A DNA stretch of 19,703 bases from DATFYI01 sp035315125. Its GTDB lineage: Bacteria > Chloroflexota > Anaerolineae > Anaerolineales > Anaerolineaceae. Below, in pieces: positions 8,273-14,968 of this stretch. The DNA lies in the NCBI GenBank assembly GCA_035315125.1, contig DATFYI010000307.1, positions 1-19,703 on the forward strand, read 5' to 3'. Positions within the stretch are counted from its first letter, which is position 1; each line of letters begins with the position of its first letter. A model generated the notes under the pieces. The model ran no database searches, had not been told where the DNA came from, and was given only the letters and a program-made list of their open reading frames with translations. The position numbers and the translations under genes were made by a program.

Positions 8273-10045
8273 TTATGATTTTGGAGCATTCAAGAATTGG
8301 GTGAACAAGGTGGTGAAGTACTCATAGACACCCTTATTGCCCTTGTGGTCAGGGTTCTTGGCATCCCACTGGGCTGCAAAGGAAGCAACCACGTCGTTGG
8401 CGGTTAAAACGCTGCCGTCCGAGAATTTGACGCCCGGGCGCAGGTGGAAGGTGTATTGGGTCAGATCGGCGCTCTTGTCATAGCTGGTGGCCAGGGCGGG
8501 TTGGCTTCCAACGCCACCCCATTGGTAATCCAACAGAGGGGTGTAGAGCAGGCGACAGGCCCGTTCGGTCTCGCCATCGGTTTCGTCGGCGAAGTACAGA
8601 CTGATGGGCTCAGCGTTCTGGACGAACACCAGTTGGCCGCTGGATGTGGTCATATCCTCGAAGTTTTCGTTGTAGGGACCGATGATGACGTTTCCAATCG
8701 AGGCTTTCATAGCAACTGAACTGCTGGAATGAGCTACCGGGATTAACGGCACGTGCTGGTGGATCAGCTGGTTGACGGTATCATAAGCCTTCTGGCGGGT
8801 GGCATTGTCTGTGCCGGAGGTTCCGATCTTGTAGGCAGCTACAATGTCGGGATAAGGAGTGCCGAAGTCTTTATGCTGCTCATTGAAGTGATAATCGTAC
8901 CAGTCGGTGGCATCCGGGTAGTCTTCGCCCCAACCGAGGATGAAGAAGGTTAGCTTACCGGCGGCGGAGTTTTGCAGTAATGTGGCGCTCTCTTGCTGGT
9001 CCAGTTTGACTTTGACGCCAATAGACGCTAATTCTGCCTGAATCTCCTGGGCAACCTTGGGCTGCTGGGAGATATAAGAGCGATCCGCATCGCGGAAGGA
9101 CAGGGGGAAGGTCTGGCTGAAGTCAAATTTGGCGGCGGTCAGCATGGCTTTGGCTTTGGCGGGATCATAAGGCCAATCCGCTAAACCAGGCGTATAGCCG
9201 GGTTCCAGGGTGGATGGAACGAACTCATCGGCAACGGTTGAGCCGGCCGGGTAAAATTCTTTGACAATCTGGGCCTTGTTGATGGCCATGGCGAAAGCCT
9301 GGCGAACGGATTCATTGTCAAAGGGTTTGACGGTGTTGTTCATGCCCAGGTACATGACGTTGTCGACGACACGTGGGTAGAGCTTGAGCGTTGAATCTTT
9401 TTGAACCGTGGCGATGTCGTCGGGGCCAACGTTATCGATCCCATCTGCGTCGCCGGATTGGAGCTGCAGCAAGCGCCCGGCGGGTTCGGTGGCCCACTTC
9501 AGCACCAGAGTCTTGACTGCCGGTGGGGTACCCCAGTAATTGGGATTGGCAGTCAGGGTCATGTGATCGCCGCGTACCCATTCCTTAAGAATGTAAGGAC
9601 CGGTGCCTACGGGAGCCTGGCTGATTTTATTCGAATCGCCGCCGGTTGAATCCAATAAAGCCTTAGGCAGAATTTCGTTGGAGGCAAAGGCTATCTTGGC
9701 GGGGAAAGCCACATCCGGTTGGCACAGTGTAAATTGTACCGTCTCGGCGTCCAGGGCTACGATCGACTTTAGCTCACCACCGTAGGTACAGTCCGGAGCG
9801 GAGAGCGAGGCCGGCGTAAAAGCGGGTGCTGCCGGAGCGGTTGTAGCTGCCGGCGAAGCAGGGGCTGCTGGAGCGGTCGTGGCAGCAGGGGCTGCCGGAG
9901 CGGTTGTCGCAGCAGGTGCGGCGGGGGCGGTTGTAGCTGCCGGTGCAGCGGGGGCTGCGGTAGGGGTTGCTGTTGCGCAGGCGCTCAGCACCATTGAAAA
10001 TGCGATGGCGATTGCCATCATGGAAAACAAAACACTTTTTTTCAC
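8273..10045 (-). CDS. Family-5 (peptide-class) solute-binding lipoprotein with circularly permuted domain order
   Basis: This 590-residue lipoprotein is the binding component for the adjacent DppBC-type permeases. The start is GTG with AGGAGG 5 nt upstream. A signal peptide ends in the lipobox LSAC (Cys23), and an Ala/Pro/Thr repeat linker runs to about 80. SBP_bac_5 landmarks occur in unusual order: SIVALDAETVQFTL 94-107, PVGTGPY 145-151, NPNYWG 167-172, VRQAFAMAI 247-255, YDPAKAKAML 293-302, LGWGEDYPD 370-378, VPLIPVAHS 432-440 (normally close to the C-terminus), then VQNAEPISL 475-483, YTFHLRPGVKFSDG 531-544 and LTANDVVASF 547-556, which normally form the N-terminal part. The old N-terminal ~120 residues are thus attached after the old C-terminus, while the export signal stays in front. 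The frame is intact and codon use looks uniform. Ligand is unknown; peptide is the default for the family. Confidence 0.93.
   Translation of the reverse strand: MKKSVLFSMMAIAIAFSMVLSACATATPTAAPAAPAATTAPAAPAATTAPAAPAATTAPAAPASPAATTAPAAPAFTPASLSAPDCTYGGELKSIVALDAETVQFTLCQPDVAFPAKIAFASNEILPKALLDSTGGDSNKISQAPVGTGPYILKEWVRGDHMTLTANPNYWGTPPAVKTLVLKWATEPAGRLLQLQSGDADGIDNVGPDDIATVQKDSTLKLYPRVVDNVMYLGMNNTVKPFDNESVRQAFAMAINKAQIVKEFYPAGSTVADEFVPSTLEPGYTPGLADWPYDPAKAKAMLTAAKFDFSQTFPLSFRDADRSYISQQPKVAQEIQAELASIGVKVKLDQQESATLLQNSAAGKLTFFILGWGEDYPDATDWYDYHFNEQHKDFGTPYPDIVAAYKIGTSGTDNATRQKAYDTVNQLIHQHVPLIPVAHSSSSVAMKASIGNVIIGPYNENFEDMTTSSGQLVFVQNAEPISLYFADETDGETERACRLLYTPLLDYQWGGVGSQPALATSYDKSADLTQYTFHLRPGVKFSDGSVLTANDVVASFAAQWDAKNPDHKGNKGVYEYFTTLFTQFLNAPKS
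9821..9955 (-). repeat. Tandem 27-nt repeat encoding a 9-residue Ala/Pro/Thr linker
   Basis: Residues 31-75 of the binding lipoprotein are about four and a half copies of APAAPAATT, one carrying an extra SPA. The DNA copies differ mostly at synonymous positions, so the protein repeat appears maintained rather than freshly duplicated. It forms a flexible tether between the lipid anchor and the binding domain. Copy number could vary among strains. Confidence 0.85.
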
Positions 10046-10125
10046 TGTCTCCTCCTCATGGATTTTAGTGAGATGTTCCGATTAAAAAACGTTTCAAAAG
10101 TGTAAAGCAGTGGTATTACCGCTCT

Positions 10126-10137
10126 ATCACCTCCTTA
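10126..10137 (-). promoter_or_regulatory. Extended anti-SD-complementary element in the binding-protein leader (STAB-SD-like)
   Basis: Read on the minus strand this is TAAGGAGGTGAT, complementary to the entire 3' tail of 16S rRNA as known for most bacteria. It lies about 80 nt upstream of the GTG start, which has its own Shine-Dalgarno. No start codon sits at a usable distance after it. In Bacillus and Bt cry3A mRNAs such orphan sites (STAB-SD) bind ribosomes and block 5' exonuclease. A similar role here is inference. Confidence 0.45.
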
Positions 10138-10177
10138 TCCTATTTATTTTTAAAGCATTTGGGTAAAAGTAAATTCC

Positions 10178-10205
10178 ATTATACGTCGTATTCAGATCTT
10201 GTCAA
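10178..10205 (-). promoter_or_regulatory. Consensus sigma70 promoter of the peptide-transport operon
   Basis: On the minus strand a perfect TTGACA (10205-10200) lies 16 bp before a perfect TATAAT (10183-10178). Transcription would start near 10171, giving a leader of about 125 nt that contains the extended SD-like element at 10137-10126. This is the strongest promoter match in the window, consistent with high expression of the binding protein. Confidence 0.8.
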
Positions 10206-10307
10206 TTAATTATAATCAATAGTTCGATTCTTGATCAGATTAGTTTATTGATTATTTTGCACGGTTAGCGATCCGGAAATTGATGAATTGAATACCTGGG
10301 CCACGAC

Positions 10308-10925
10308 ATGAAATGTATCGCTGTTTATTTACTGGCTGTGCAGAAAAATTACTTCAGGGTATACTCGCCAGAAATGATGACGACCTGGAAATCATTCTTG
10401 GAATTCGATGAGTGCGTTTCTCATCGCTTGCGTTTGACACCTGCAAATAAGGGCTGGTGGCAGGTTGTTACCGTTTTGGCTCATTCAGGCGATTCCTGGT
10501 TTTTGTTGGCCGGTCTGGCTGTAGTATGGCTGTTGGGAAATTCGGCCTGGCGCGAACGCGCCGTCGTGTTTGGGGTTGGAATCGTGGTTCTGGCTTGCCT
10601 GGTTTTTGCCATCAAATTTACTGTCCGCCGCCAACGCCCGGCGGGTGAGTGGGGGGCTATCTACCGCAATACGGACCCGCATTCTTTCCCATCCGGACAT
10701 GCCGCCCGCGTTACCATGCTGGCAGTTATTGGGCTTGGACTTGGCCCGCTTTGGTTTGGGCTGCTGCTGATCGTTTGGGCCCCACTGGTCAGTCTGGCAC
10801 GGGTCATGACCGGTTTACATTATCTTTCCGACGTTCTGGCAGGAATGCTGCTGGGGTTGTTGGTAGGTCTGGCCATGTTGGCCGTCCAACCCCTATTAGT
10901 TTCTTATTTGCCCTTTCTTTTCTAA
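10308..10925 (+). CDS. PAP2-family membrane phosphatase
   Basis: This 205-residue integral membrane protein carries all three PAP2 (type-2 phosphatidic acid phosphatase) signature motifs: KFTVRRQRP (K-x6-RP), PSGH with the catalytic His, and ARVMTGLHYLSD (R-x5-H-x3-D). About five or six hydrophobic segments surround them. Bacterial members dephosphorylate undecaprenyl pyrophosphate, phosphatidylglycerophosphate or related lipids at the outer face of the membrane; the substrate cannot be told here. The first ATG (10308) has no Shine-Dalgarno. The ATG pair at 10374/10377 would remove an atypical N-terminus and begin just before the family's usual first helix. It may be the true start, possibly nearly leaderless behind TATACT at 10360-10365. 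The gene is alone on this strand and ends at the shared hairpin. Confidence 0.9.
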   Translation: MKCIAVYLLAVQKNYFRVYSPEMMTTWKSFLEFDECVSHRLRLTPANKGWWQVVTVLAHSGDSWFLLAGLAVVWLLGNSAWRERAVVFGVGIVVLACLVFAIKFTVRRQRPAGEWGAIYRNTDPHSFPSGHAARVTMLAVIGLGLGPLWFGLLLIVWAPLVSLARVMTGLHYLSDVLAGMLLGLLVGLAMLAVQPLLVSYLPFLF

Positions 10926-10927
10926 AT

Positions 10928-10961
10928 AAAAAAAACTCACCAGAGAATTTCCTGGTGAGTT
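10928..10961. terminator. Terminator shared by the PAP2 and ATP-grasp genes
   Basis: AACTCACCAG (10934-10943) and CTGGTGAGTT (10952-10961) form a perfect 10-bp stem with an 8-nt loop. On the minus strand the stem is followed by a T8 run (A8 at 10928-10935), a textbook intrinsic terminator for the ATP-grasp gene that ends at 10981. On the plus strand it follows the PAP2 stop but has only a weak T-tract. Confidence 0.85.
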
Positions 10962-10980
10962 ATTCGTTATTGAATTGAAA

Positions 10981-12186
10981 TTACGCCGATGCGAATTGCG
11001 GAATTGCTGTTTGGATGCGAATTGGCTGCAGCTCGTGTTGGCGGGTTCGCTCGACCAGATTGTAGCGTGATGCTCCCAGGTAAAGAATTTCCAGGATCAG
11101 GTCGGTGTAGCTGAGACCTTCTGCATTTGCAATTACACACAGGTCACTAAAATCTGGCGTCAGACCTGGCAAGGTGTTGATTTCGATCAGGCGGGGTTGC
11201 CCATCCGCGTCCATGCGGATATCTACCCGCGAAATATCCACTGCACCGATTGCATTGTGTCCTTGTATTGCCAGGTTGCACAGGTATTCGGCCAGGGCGG
11301 GGTCGGTATTGGCCGGGCAGGTAAAACCCGGATAACCATTTTCCCCGGCGTGAAGCGTTTTGGCGTGATGACCATAGACGCCCGGTGTAACCGATATGCT
11401 GTTATCCACTTCCAGCACGGGGAAGCGATGGAAACCGTCTGCCTGGTACAGTTCAGGTCTGCGGCTGTAGAGCGCTGCATCCGCCCGTCCCATGACCGCC
11501 ACGGTGAATTCTCGTCCTGGCAAGTACTCTTCAACGAGGGCCGGTTGGTGGTAGGTGTTGATAACCCAGGCTACCCGCAGTCGCAATTCTTCTTCATTAT
11601 ATATAATTGAACCGTTATCCATGCCCATGCCCGTGCCTTCACGCGCTGGTTTAACAAACATGGGGAAATAAAGATTCTGGTTCAGTGGCTCATTCCCGGT
11701 GATAAATTCCTGGAAAGCTGCTGTTGGTAAACCGACCTCATGCCAGATGCGTTTGGTCATGGTCTTGTCCAATGCAACTGCGCTGGTCAAGACACGCGAG
11801 GCGGTATATGGGATACGCATCATCTCCAGCAGGGCTGGTACCTGGGCTTCTCGACCATCACCTCCCAGGCCCTCGGCAATATTAAAGCAAAGGTCAGGGC
11901 TCGTTTCTCGCAGGGTATAAGGTAAATTTGCATCCCCTGAGAGGAAAAGGGTCGTGTGTCCTTCCGATTCAATTGCTGTTTGAATAGCCTGAATGGTTTC
12001 TCTTTTGTCGAACTCCGCGCCGGCATCGGCTGGTGCATCAATGGGTAATTCGGTCTCCCCCTTCACGTTTGCAATTACCGCTACCCGTAGGGTTCTAGCC
12101 AGACGCGGGTGATAACTGGGGGGTTTGTCGCTTTCAGCTTGCTCCTGTTCCTGGAGAGTGTTCAATGAATTGGCAATATCGCTCAT
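10981..12186 (-). CDS. D-alanine-D-alanine ligase-like ATP-grasp protein
   Basis: With the ATG at 12186 the protein has 401 residues. An AAGGAAAGAG Shine-Dalgarno directly precedes this start. The frame extends 18 codons further to a TTG at 12240, but that lies at the predicted transcription start. Ddl-like landmarks: EGLGGDGREAQVPALLE near 105-121, IPYTASR 125-131, LDKTMTK 139-145, FVKPAREGTGMG about 177-188 (ATP-grasp lysine loop), LVEEYLPGREFTVAV 217-231, and VDIRMDADGQPRLIEINTLPG 321-341 with metal-binding Glu and Asn. The Ddl HG-type loop is replaced by EG, and the Ser of the terminal PGxTxxS region is shifted. The first ~30 residues are a charged, Gln/Glu-rich extension. It may therefore ligate something other than D-Ala-D-Ala in envelope or secondary metabolism. 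The ATP-grasp fold is sure; the substrate is not. Confidence 0.88.
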   Translation of the reverse strand: MSDIANSLNTLQEQEQAESDKPPSYHPRLARTLRVAVIANVKGETELPIDAPADAGAEFDKRETIQAIQTAIESEGHTTLFLSGDANLPYTLRETSPDLCFNIAEGLGGDGREAQVPALLEMMRIPYTASRVLTSAVALDKTMTKRIWHEVGLPTAAFQEFITGNEPLNQNLYFPMFVKPAREGTGMGMDNGSIIYNEEELRLRVAWVINTYHQPALVEEYLPGREFTVAVMGRADAALYSRRPELYQADGFHRFPVLEVDNSISVTPGVYGHHAKTLHAGENGYPGFTCPANTDPALAEYLCNLAIQGHNAIGAVDISRVDIRMDADGQPRLIEINTLPGLTPDFSDLCVIANAEGLSYTDLILEILYLGASRYNLVERTRQHELQPIRIQTAIPQFASA

Positions 12187-12246
12187 CTCTTTCCTTTCTG
12201 AATTTTGGCCGGCTGTTATCGCCGGCAGTTTTATTTTCAATGTTGT

Positions 12247-12275
12247 AGTATATAGAGAATAGATTAAAAATACAA
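12247..12275 (-). promoter_or_regulatory. Sigma70-like promoter of the ATP-grasp gene
   Basis: On the minus strand TTGTAT (12275-12270) lies 17 bp before TATACT (12252-12247). The start point would fall near 12241, making the in-frame TTG at 12240 essentially leaderless and favouring the ATG at 12186. The intervening leader contains a small GCCGGC/GCCGGC stem-loop. Confidence 0.6.
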
Positions 12276-12366
12276 GGGGTTTTCGAAGAATTTACAATGC
12301 AATTTTTGGAATATACAGATTTGTGATCCGGTGGTTTGTCGTGCCAGGCTAATTTTTAAAACCTGT

Positions 12367-12708
12367 TCAGGCGAAGCTAAAGCTTCCCATAAAGATACCG
12401 CCGGCAGTGGGTAGCCACCAGAAGCTTCTAACCGTTTCCCCCCACAGGCTGGTAGTGCTGATGAACGCTCCTGCGGCAATCAATGCAACTGCGCCAATCA
12501 ATAAATACCAGTTAATGATACGCAAACGGAATTTGTCAAAATAAGTTTTTTCCTTCTTAGATTTTCTGCTATGCTGTTTTTGTCCATTATCTGACTGGGC
12601 AGCGGCTTGTCTTGCCAGAGTCACTTTTGCCCTTTGAAGCCAGATCAAACGGATATAAAAAAATAAAACGGCTGCTAGAAAAGCAATTCCACCTGGCTTC
12701 AAACCCAT
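12367..12708 (-). CDS. Small two-helix membrane protein of unknown function
   Basis: This 113-residue protein is preceded by GGGAGG about 6 nt before its ATG. Two hydrophobic segments are clear: about residues 5-24 (GIAFLAAVLFFYIRLIWL) and about 67-86 (WYLLIGAVALIAAGAFI). They flank a strongly basic, polar cytoplasmic-type loop rich in Gln, Ser and Lys (about 25-62). The C-terminal ~25 residues are aromatic and glycine-rich. I recognise no family. The gene is on the same strand as the ATP-grasp gene but is separated from it by about 180 nt with a separate promoter, so cotranscription is not required. The good ribosome site and membrane-protein composition make it likely real. Confidence 0.65.
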   Translation of the reverse strand: MGLKPGGIAFLAAVLFFYIRLIWLQRAKVTLARQAAAQSDNGQKQHSRKSKKEKTYFDKFRLRIINWYLLIGAVALIAAGAFISTTSLWGETVRSFWWLPTAGGIFMGSFSFA

Positions 12709-12870
12709 TTCTGCCTCCCTGCAACTGTGACTTTATTTGATAGTGGAAACGCAATACCGGGTCTTGTTTTGATATCGGATCATTAAATTATGAGACGTAT
12801 CGTTGATTTCGTCAATTAAATCATCCGTATGTTTATGAAACAAAATGAAATTGTTGTTTACAATGCGAAG

Positions 12871-12899
12871 TTGACAGCCTTTCTTACACGTGCTATACT
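12871..12899 (+). promoter_or_regulatory. Distal sigma70 promoter (P1) of the fdrA operon
   Basis: A perfect TTGACA (12871-12876) lies 17 bp before TATACT (12894-12899). Just upstream, TTGTTTACAA (12854-12863) has TTGT/ACAA arms and could be part of an operator. Transcription from about 12906 would give a leader of about 250 nt before fdrA. Confidence 0.65.
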
Positions 12900-13159
12900 C
12901 CTCCATTGAAGTATTGCCTATGTCAGACAATTTACGCCATTAATATTCTATAAGTGAGTGGCCCTTTTCTTAGATACAGCAAATCATTGGATTTTTCTAA
13001 AACACCTGCATATAATAAATTTTAATAATAGAGCAGGATTATTTATTGAAGATTCCCGATCGAGTCTGCTTTCTCCCTTGAAATATCAACAGATTTATCA
13101 ACTGCGTCACGATTATCTTAAAAATCTTTCTGAGTAAATCGTTTCTCGGAGGTTGAAAA
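12900..13159 (+). other. Long untranslated leader of the fdrA operon
   Basis: The stretch from about 12709 to 13159 has no convincing gene. Its first part is promoter region; from about 12906 it would be 5' leader. Near the fdrA start two crossing stems are possible: ACGATT 13109-13114 with AATCGT 13137-13142, and TCTGAG 13129-13134 with CTCGGA 13145-13150. The second would cover half of the GGAGG ribosome site (13148-13152). A seven-codon open frame at 12920-12943 lacks a ribosome site. I recognise no known riboswitch class. Confidence 0.4.
12987..13016 (+). promoter_or_regulatory. Proximal sigma70-like promoter (P2) of the fdrA operon
   Basis: TTGGAT (12987-12992) lies 18 bp before a perfect TATAAT (13011-13016) in an AT-rich stretch. 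The start point would be near 13023, with a leader of about 137 nt. Which of the two promoters is used cannot be told from sequence. Confidence 0.5.
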
Positions 13160-14887
13160 ATGGCAGTTGTAAAGACAGACATACGCTCCGGCGCTTATTA
13201 TGATTCTGCTTTTTTAATGCAACTGCAAAAATCTCTGGCGGCGCTTCCAGGCATCCTGGATGCCGGCGTCATCATGGGCACAGATGGTAATAAAGAGCTG
13301 CTCGCTCATATCAATCTGATAAATTCAGAGGTTGAGTCGGCCAAACCGGATGATCTCGTGTTGGCTGTAAGAGCCGAGAATGAGACAGCCGCTGACGCTG
13401 CGCTTGCCAAAGTTGATGAACTGCTCACACGTAAAAAAACTGTTTCTTCGCAAGAATATCGCCCTCAGAGCCTCGAAAAGGCGCTGGAAATGCTGCCCAA
13501 TGCCGGCTGGGTACTGGTTTCAGTTGCGGGCCGTTACGCCGCCGGTGTGGCGCGGGATGCCCTTCGCTCGGGCAGACATGTTTTCCTCTTTAGTGATAAT
13601 GTCTCGGTTGAGGATGAGATTTCATTAAAACAGGTGGCCTGCGAGAAAGGCCTTTTAGTGATGGGGCCAGATTGCGGAACTGCACTGATCAAAGGGGTTG
13701 GCCTGGGCTTTGCAAATAAAGTAAGACCGGGCCCGATTGGTGTGGTCGCTGCTGCCGGCACCGGCTTGCAGCAGGTATCCTCGCGTATCCACCAATTCGG
13801 CAGCGGGATGACTTACGGCATCGGCACGGGTGGGCGCGATTTATCCGAACAGGTTGGGGCGGTCACTTTTCGGCAAGCCATCGAGGTACTTACTCGCGAC
13901 ACTGAAACAAAAGTGATCGTGCTGGTTTCAAAACCGCCATCGCCCAGAGTAGCCGATGAGGTCTTGAAAATGGCGCTCGAGGCTGGCAAGCCGGTAGTTG
14001 TATGTTTTGTGGGTCGAACTCCCGCGGCGCGAGAAATGGAAAATCTATACTTTGCCGGCAGTCTGGATGAAGCTGCCAGCCTGGCGGTCGATCTGGCTAA
14101 ATCGAAGGTCGGTGGCGAAGCCCCTGTTAATTTGCAGCTTGAACGGTTTGCCCCGGGCCAGCGTTACCTGCGCGGACTTTTTTCGGGCGGCACACTGGCT
14201 TATGAAGCCCAATATATCCTGCAAAGCTATCTGCCACTGGTATATGCCAATGCGCCGCTTCACAAAGAGAACAAGCTGCCCAATTCATTGGTTAGCCAAC
14301 AACATACGATTGTCGATCTGGGCGAAGATGAATTTACGGTCGGCCGTCTGCATCCCATGATGGATAATGAGCTGCGCATCCGGCGATTGTTGGAAGAAGC
14401 CGCTGATCCAGAAGTAGCTGTCATTATGCTGGATGTAGTAATAGGCTATGGCTCGCATCCCGATCCGGCCAGTGAACTGGCTCCGGCTATAGCCTGGGCG
14501 CGTACACAAGCCGCGGCGGCCGGACGTTATCTTGAAGTGGCGGTAGTTGTTACCGGGACGGATGAAGACCCCCAAAATCTAAATTCCCAGATCAGTCAGT
14601 TGGAAGCGGCCGGCGCCTGGGTATCTACCAGTAATGAAGAAATGGTTCGCCATGCCGGCCAAATACTGCGTGGATTAAATAAGGACGCCCAGGATAACAT
14701 TGCTCAGACTATGAAGCCAATTGATCTGGCAGTGCTCCAGAGTCCTTTGGAAGCCATTAATATTGGTCTCGAATCTTTTTATGAGAATCTCAAGATCCAG
14801 GGTGTGCCTGCTATCCAGGTGGATTGGCGTCCGCCGGCCGGCGGTAATGAAAGGTTAATGGGCATCCTGGCCAGGATGAAAAAATAA
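13160..14887 (+). CDS. fdrA: FdrA-family protein (acyl-CoA-synthetase-like; oxamate carbamoyltransferase subunit homologue)
   Basis: This 575-residue protein matches the FdrA family, built like the succinyl-CoA synthetase alpha subunit. Landmarks: SGAYYDSAFLMQL near the N-terminus, VSVAGRYAAGVARDALRSGR 120-139, LLVMGPDCGTALIKGVGLGF 165-184, a Gly-rich loop VVAAAGTGLQQVS 195-207, RYLRGLFSGGTLAYEAQ 335-351, LHPMMDNELRIRRL 397-410, and a C-terminal VDWRPPAGG 554-562. In E. coli FdrA (AllF), with YlbE (AllG) and YlbF (AllH), forms oxamate carbamoyltransferase in allantoin fermentation, yielding carbamoyl phosphate. Those partners are not in this window. GGAGG lies about 7 nt before the ATG. As first gene of an operon with an amidohydrolase and a nucleoside-type importer, it probably handles a carbamoyl group derived from an N-heterocycle. 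That role is inferred. Confidence 0.88.
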   Translation: MAVVKTDIRSGAYYDSAFLMQLQKSLAALPGILDAGVIMGTDGNKELLAHINLINSEVESAKPDDLVLAVRAENETAADAALAKVDELLTRKKTVSSQEYRPQSLEKALEMLPNAGWVLVSVAGRYAAGVARDALRSGRHVFLFSDNVSVEDEISLKQVACEKGLLVMGPDCGTALIKGVGLGFANKVRPGPIGVVAAAGTGLQQVSSRIHQFGSGMTYGIGTGGRDLSEQVGAVTFRQAIEVLTRDTETKVIVLVSKPPSPRVADEVLKMALEAGKPVVVCFVGRTPAAREMENLYFAGSLDEAASLAVDLAKSKVGGEAPVNLQLERFAPGQRYLRGLFSGGTLAYEAQYILQSYLPLVYANAPLHKENKLPNSLVSQQHTIVDLGEDEFTVGRLHPMMDNELRIRRLLEEAADPEVAVIMLDVVIGYGSHPDPASELAPAIAWARTQAAAAGRYLEVAVVVTGTDEDPQNLNSQISQLEAAGAWVSTSNEEMVRHAGQILRGLNKDAQDNIAQTMKPIDLAVLQSPLEAINIGLESFYENLKIQGVPAIQVDWRPPAGGNERLMGILARMKK

Positions 14888-14913
14888 GCGTTTAATTACT
14901 TGTAAAAGGTAGT

Positions 14914-14941
14914 TTGCATACAAATTGTAAATCCATAATAT
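14914..14941 (+). promoter_or_regulatory. Weak internal promoter before the amidohydrolase gene
   Basis: TTGCAT (14914-14919), a 16-bp spacer and TAATAT (14936-14941) lie in the 81-nt AT-rich gap between fdrA and the amidohydrolase gene. The match is only moderate. The gap has no terminator, so readthrough from fdrA is also expected. Confidence 0.25.
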
Positions 14942-14968
14942 TATCTTATTTACGGAGGGAAAAAAGCA

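Noticed and set aside
8273..10045. Frameshift or gene fusion as the explanation for the scrambled binding protein
   Set aside because: The frame is continuous, has one signal peptide, and contains each SBP_bac_5 landmark exactly once. This fits permutation better than fusion or duplication. Misassembly cannot be excluded from sequence alone.
10042..10059. Five-codon ATG-AGG-AGG-AGA-CAG-TGA frame overlapping the binding-protein GTG start
   Set aside because: The AGGAGG is simply the gene's Shine-Dalgarno. The mini-frame has no ribosome site of its own.
9879..10085. Plus-strand Ala/Gly/Val-rich frame opposite the lipoprotein linker
   Set aside because: It is the reverse of the low-complexity APAAPAATT repeat and signal peptide, not an independent gene.
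10126..10138. Plus-strand ATCACCTCCTTAT looking like the 3' end of a 16S rRNA gene
   Set aside because: No other rRNA sequence is present upstream. It is the reverse complement of an extended Shine-Dalgarno in the minus-strand leader.
10221..10230. GTTCGATTC resembling a tRNA T-loop
   Set aside because: No matching acceptor, anticodon or D stems around it. Chance match in the promoter region.
12733..12930. Minus-strand 65-codon frame starting with TTG, with an internal ATG
   Set aside because: No ribosome site, AT-rich odd composition, no recognisable family, and it overlaps a consensus promoter on the other strand. Treated as intergenic.
12920..12943. Seven-codon leader peptide frame after promoter P1
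   Set aside because: No ribosome site and no codon run or hairpin arrangement typical of attenuation peptides.
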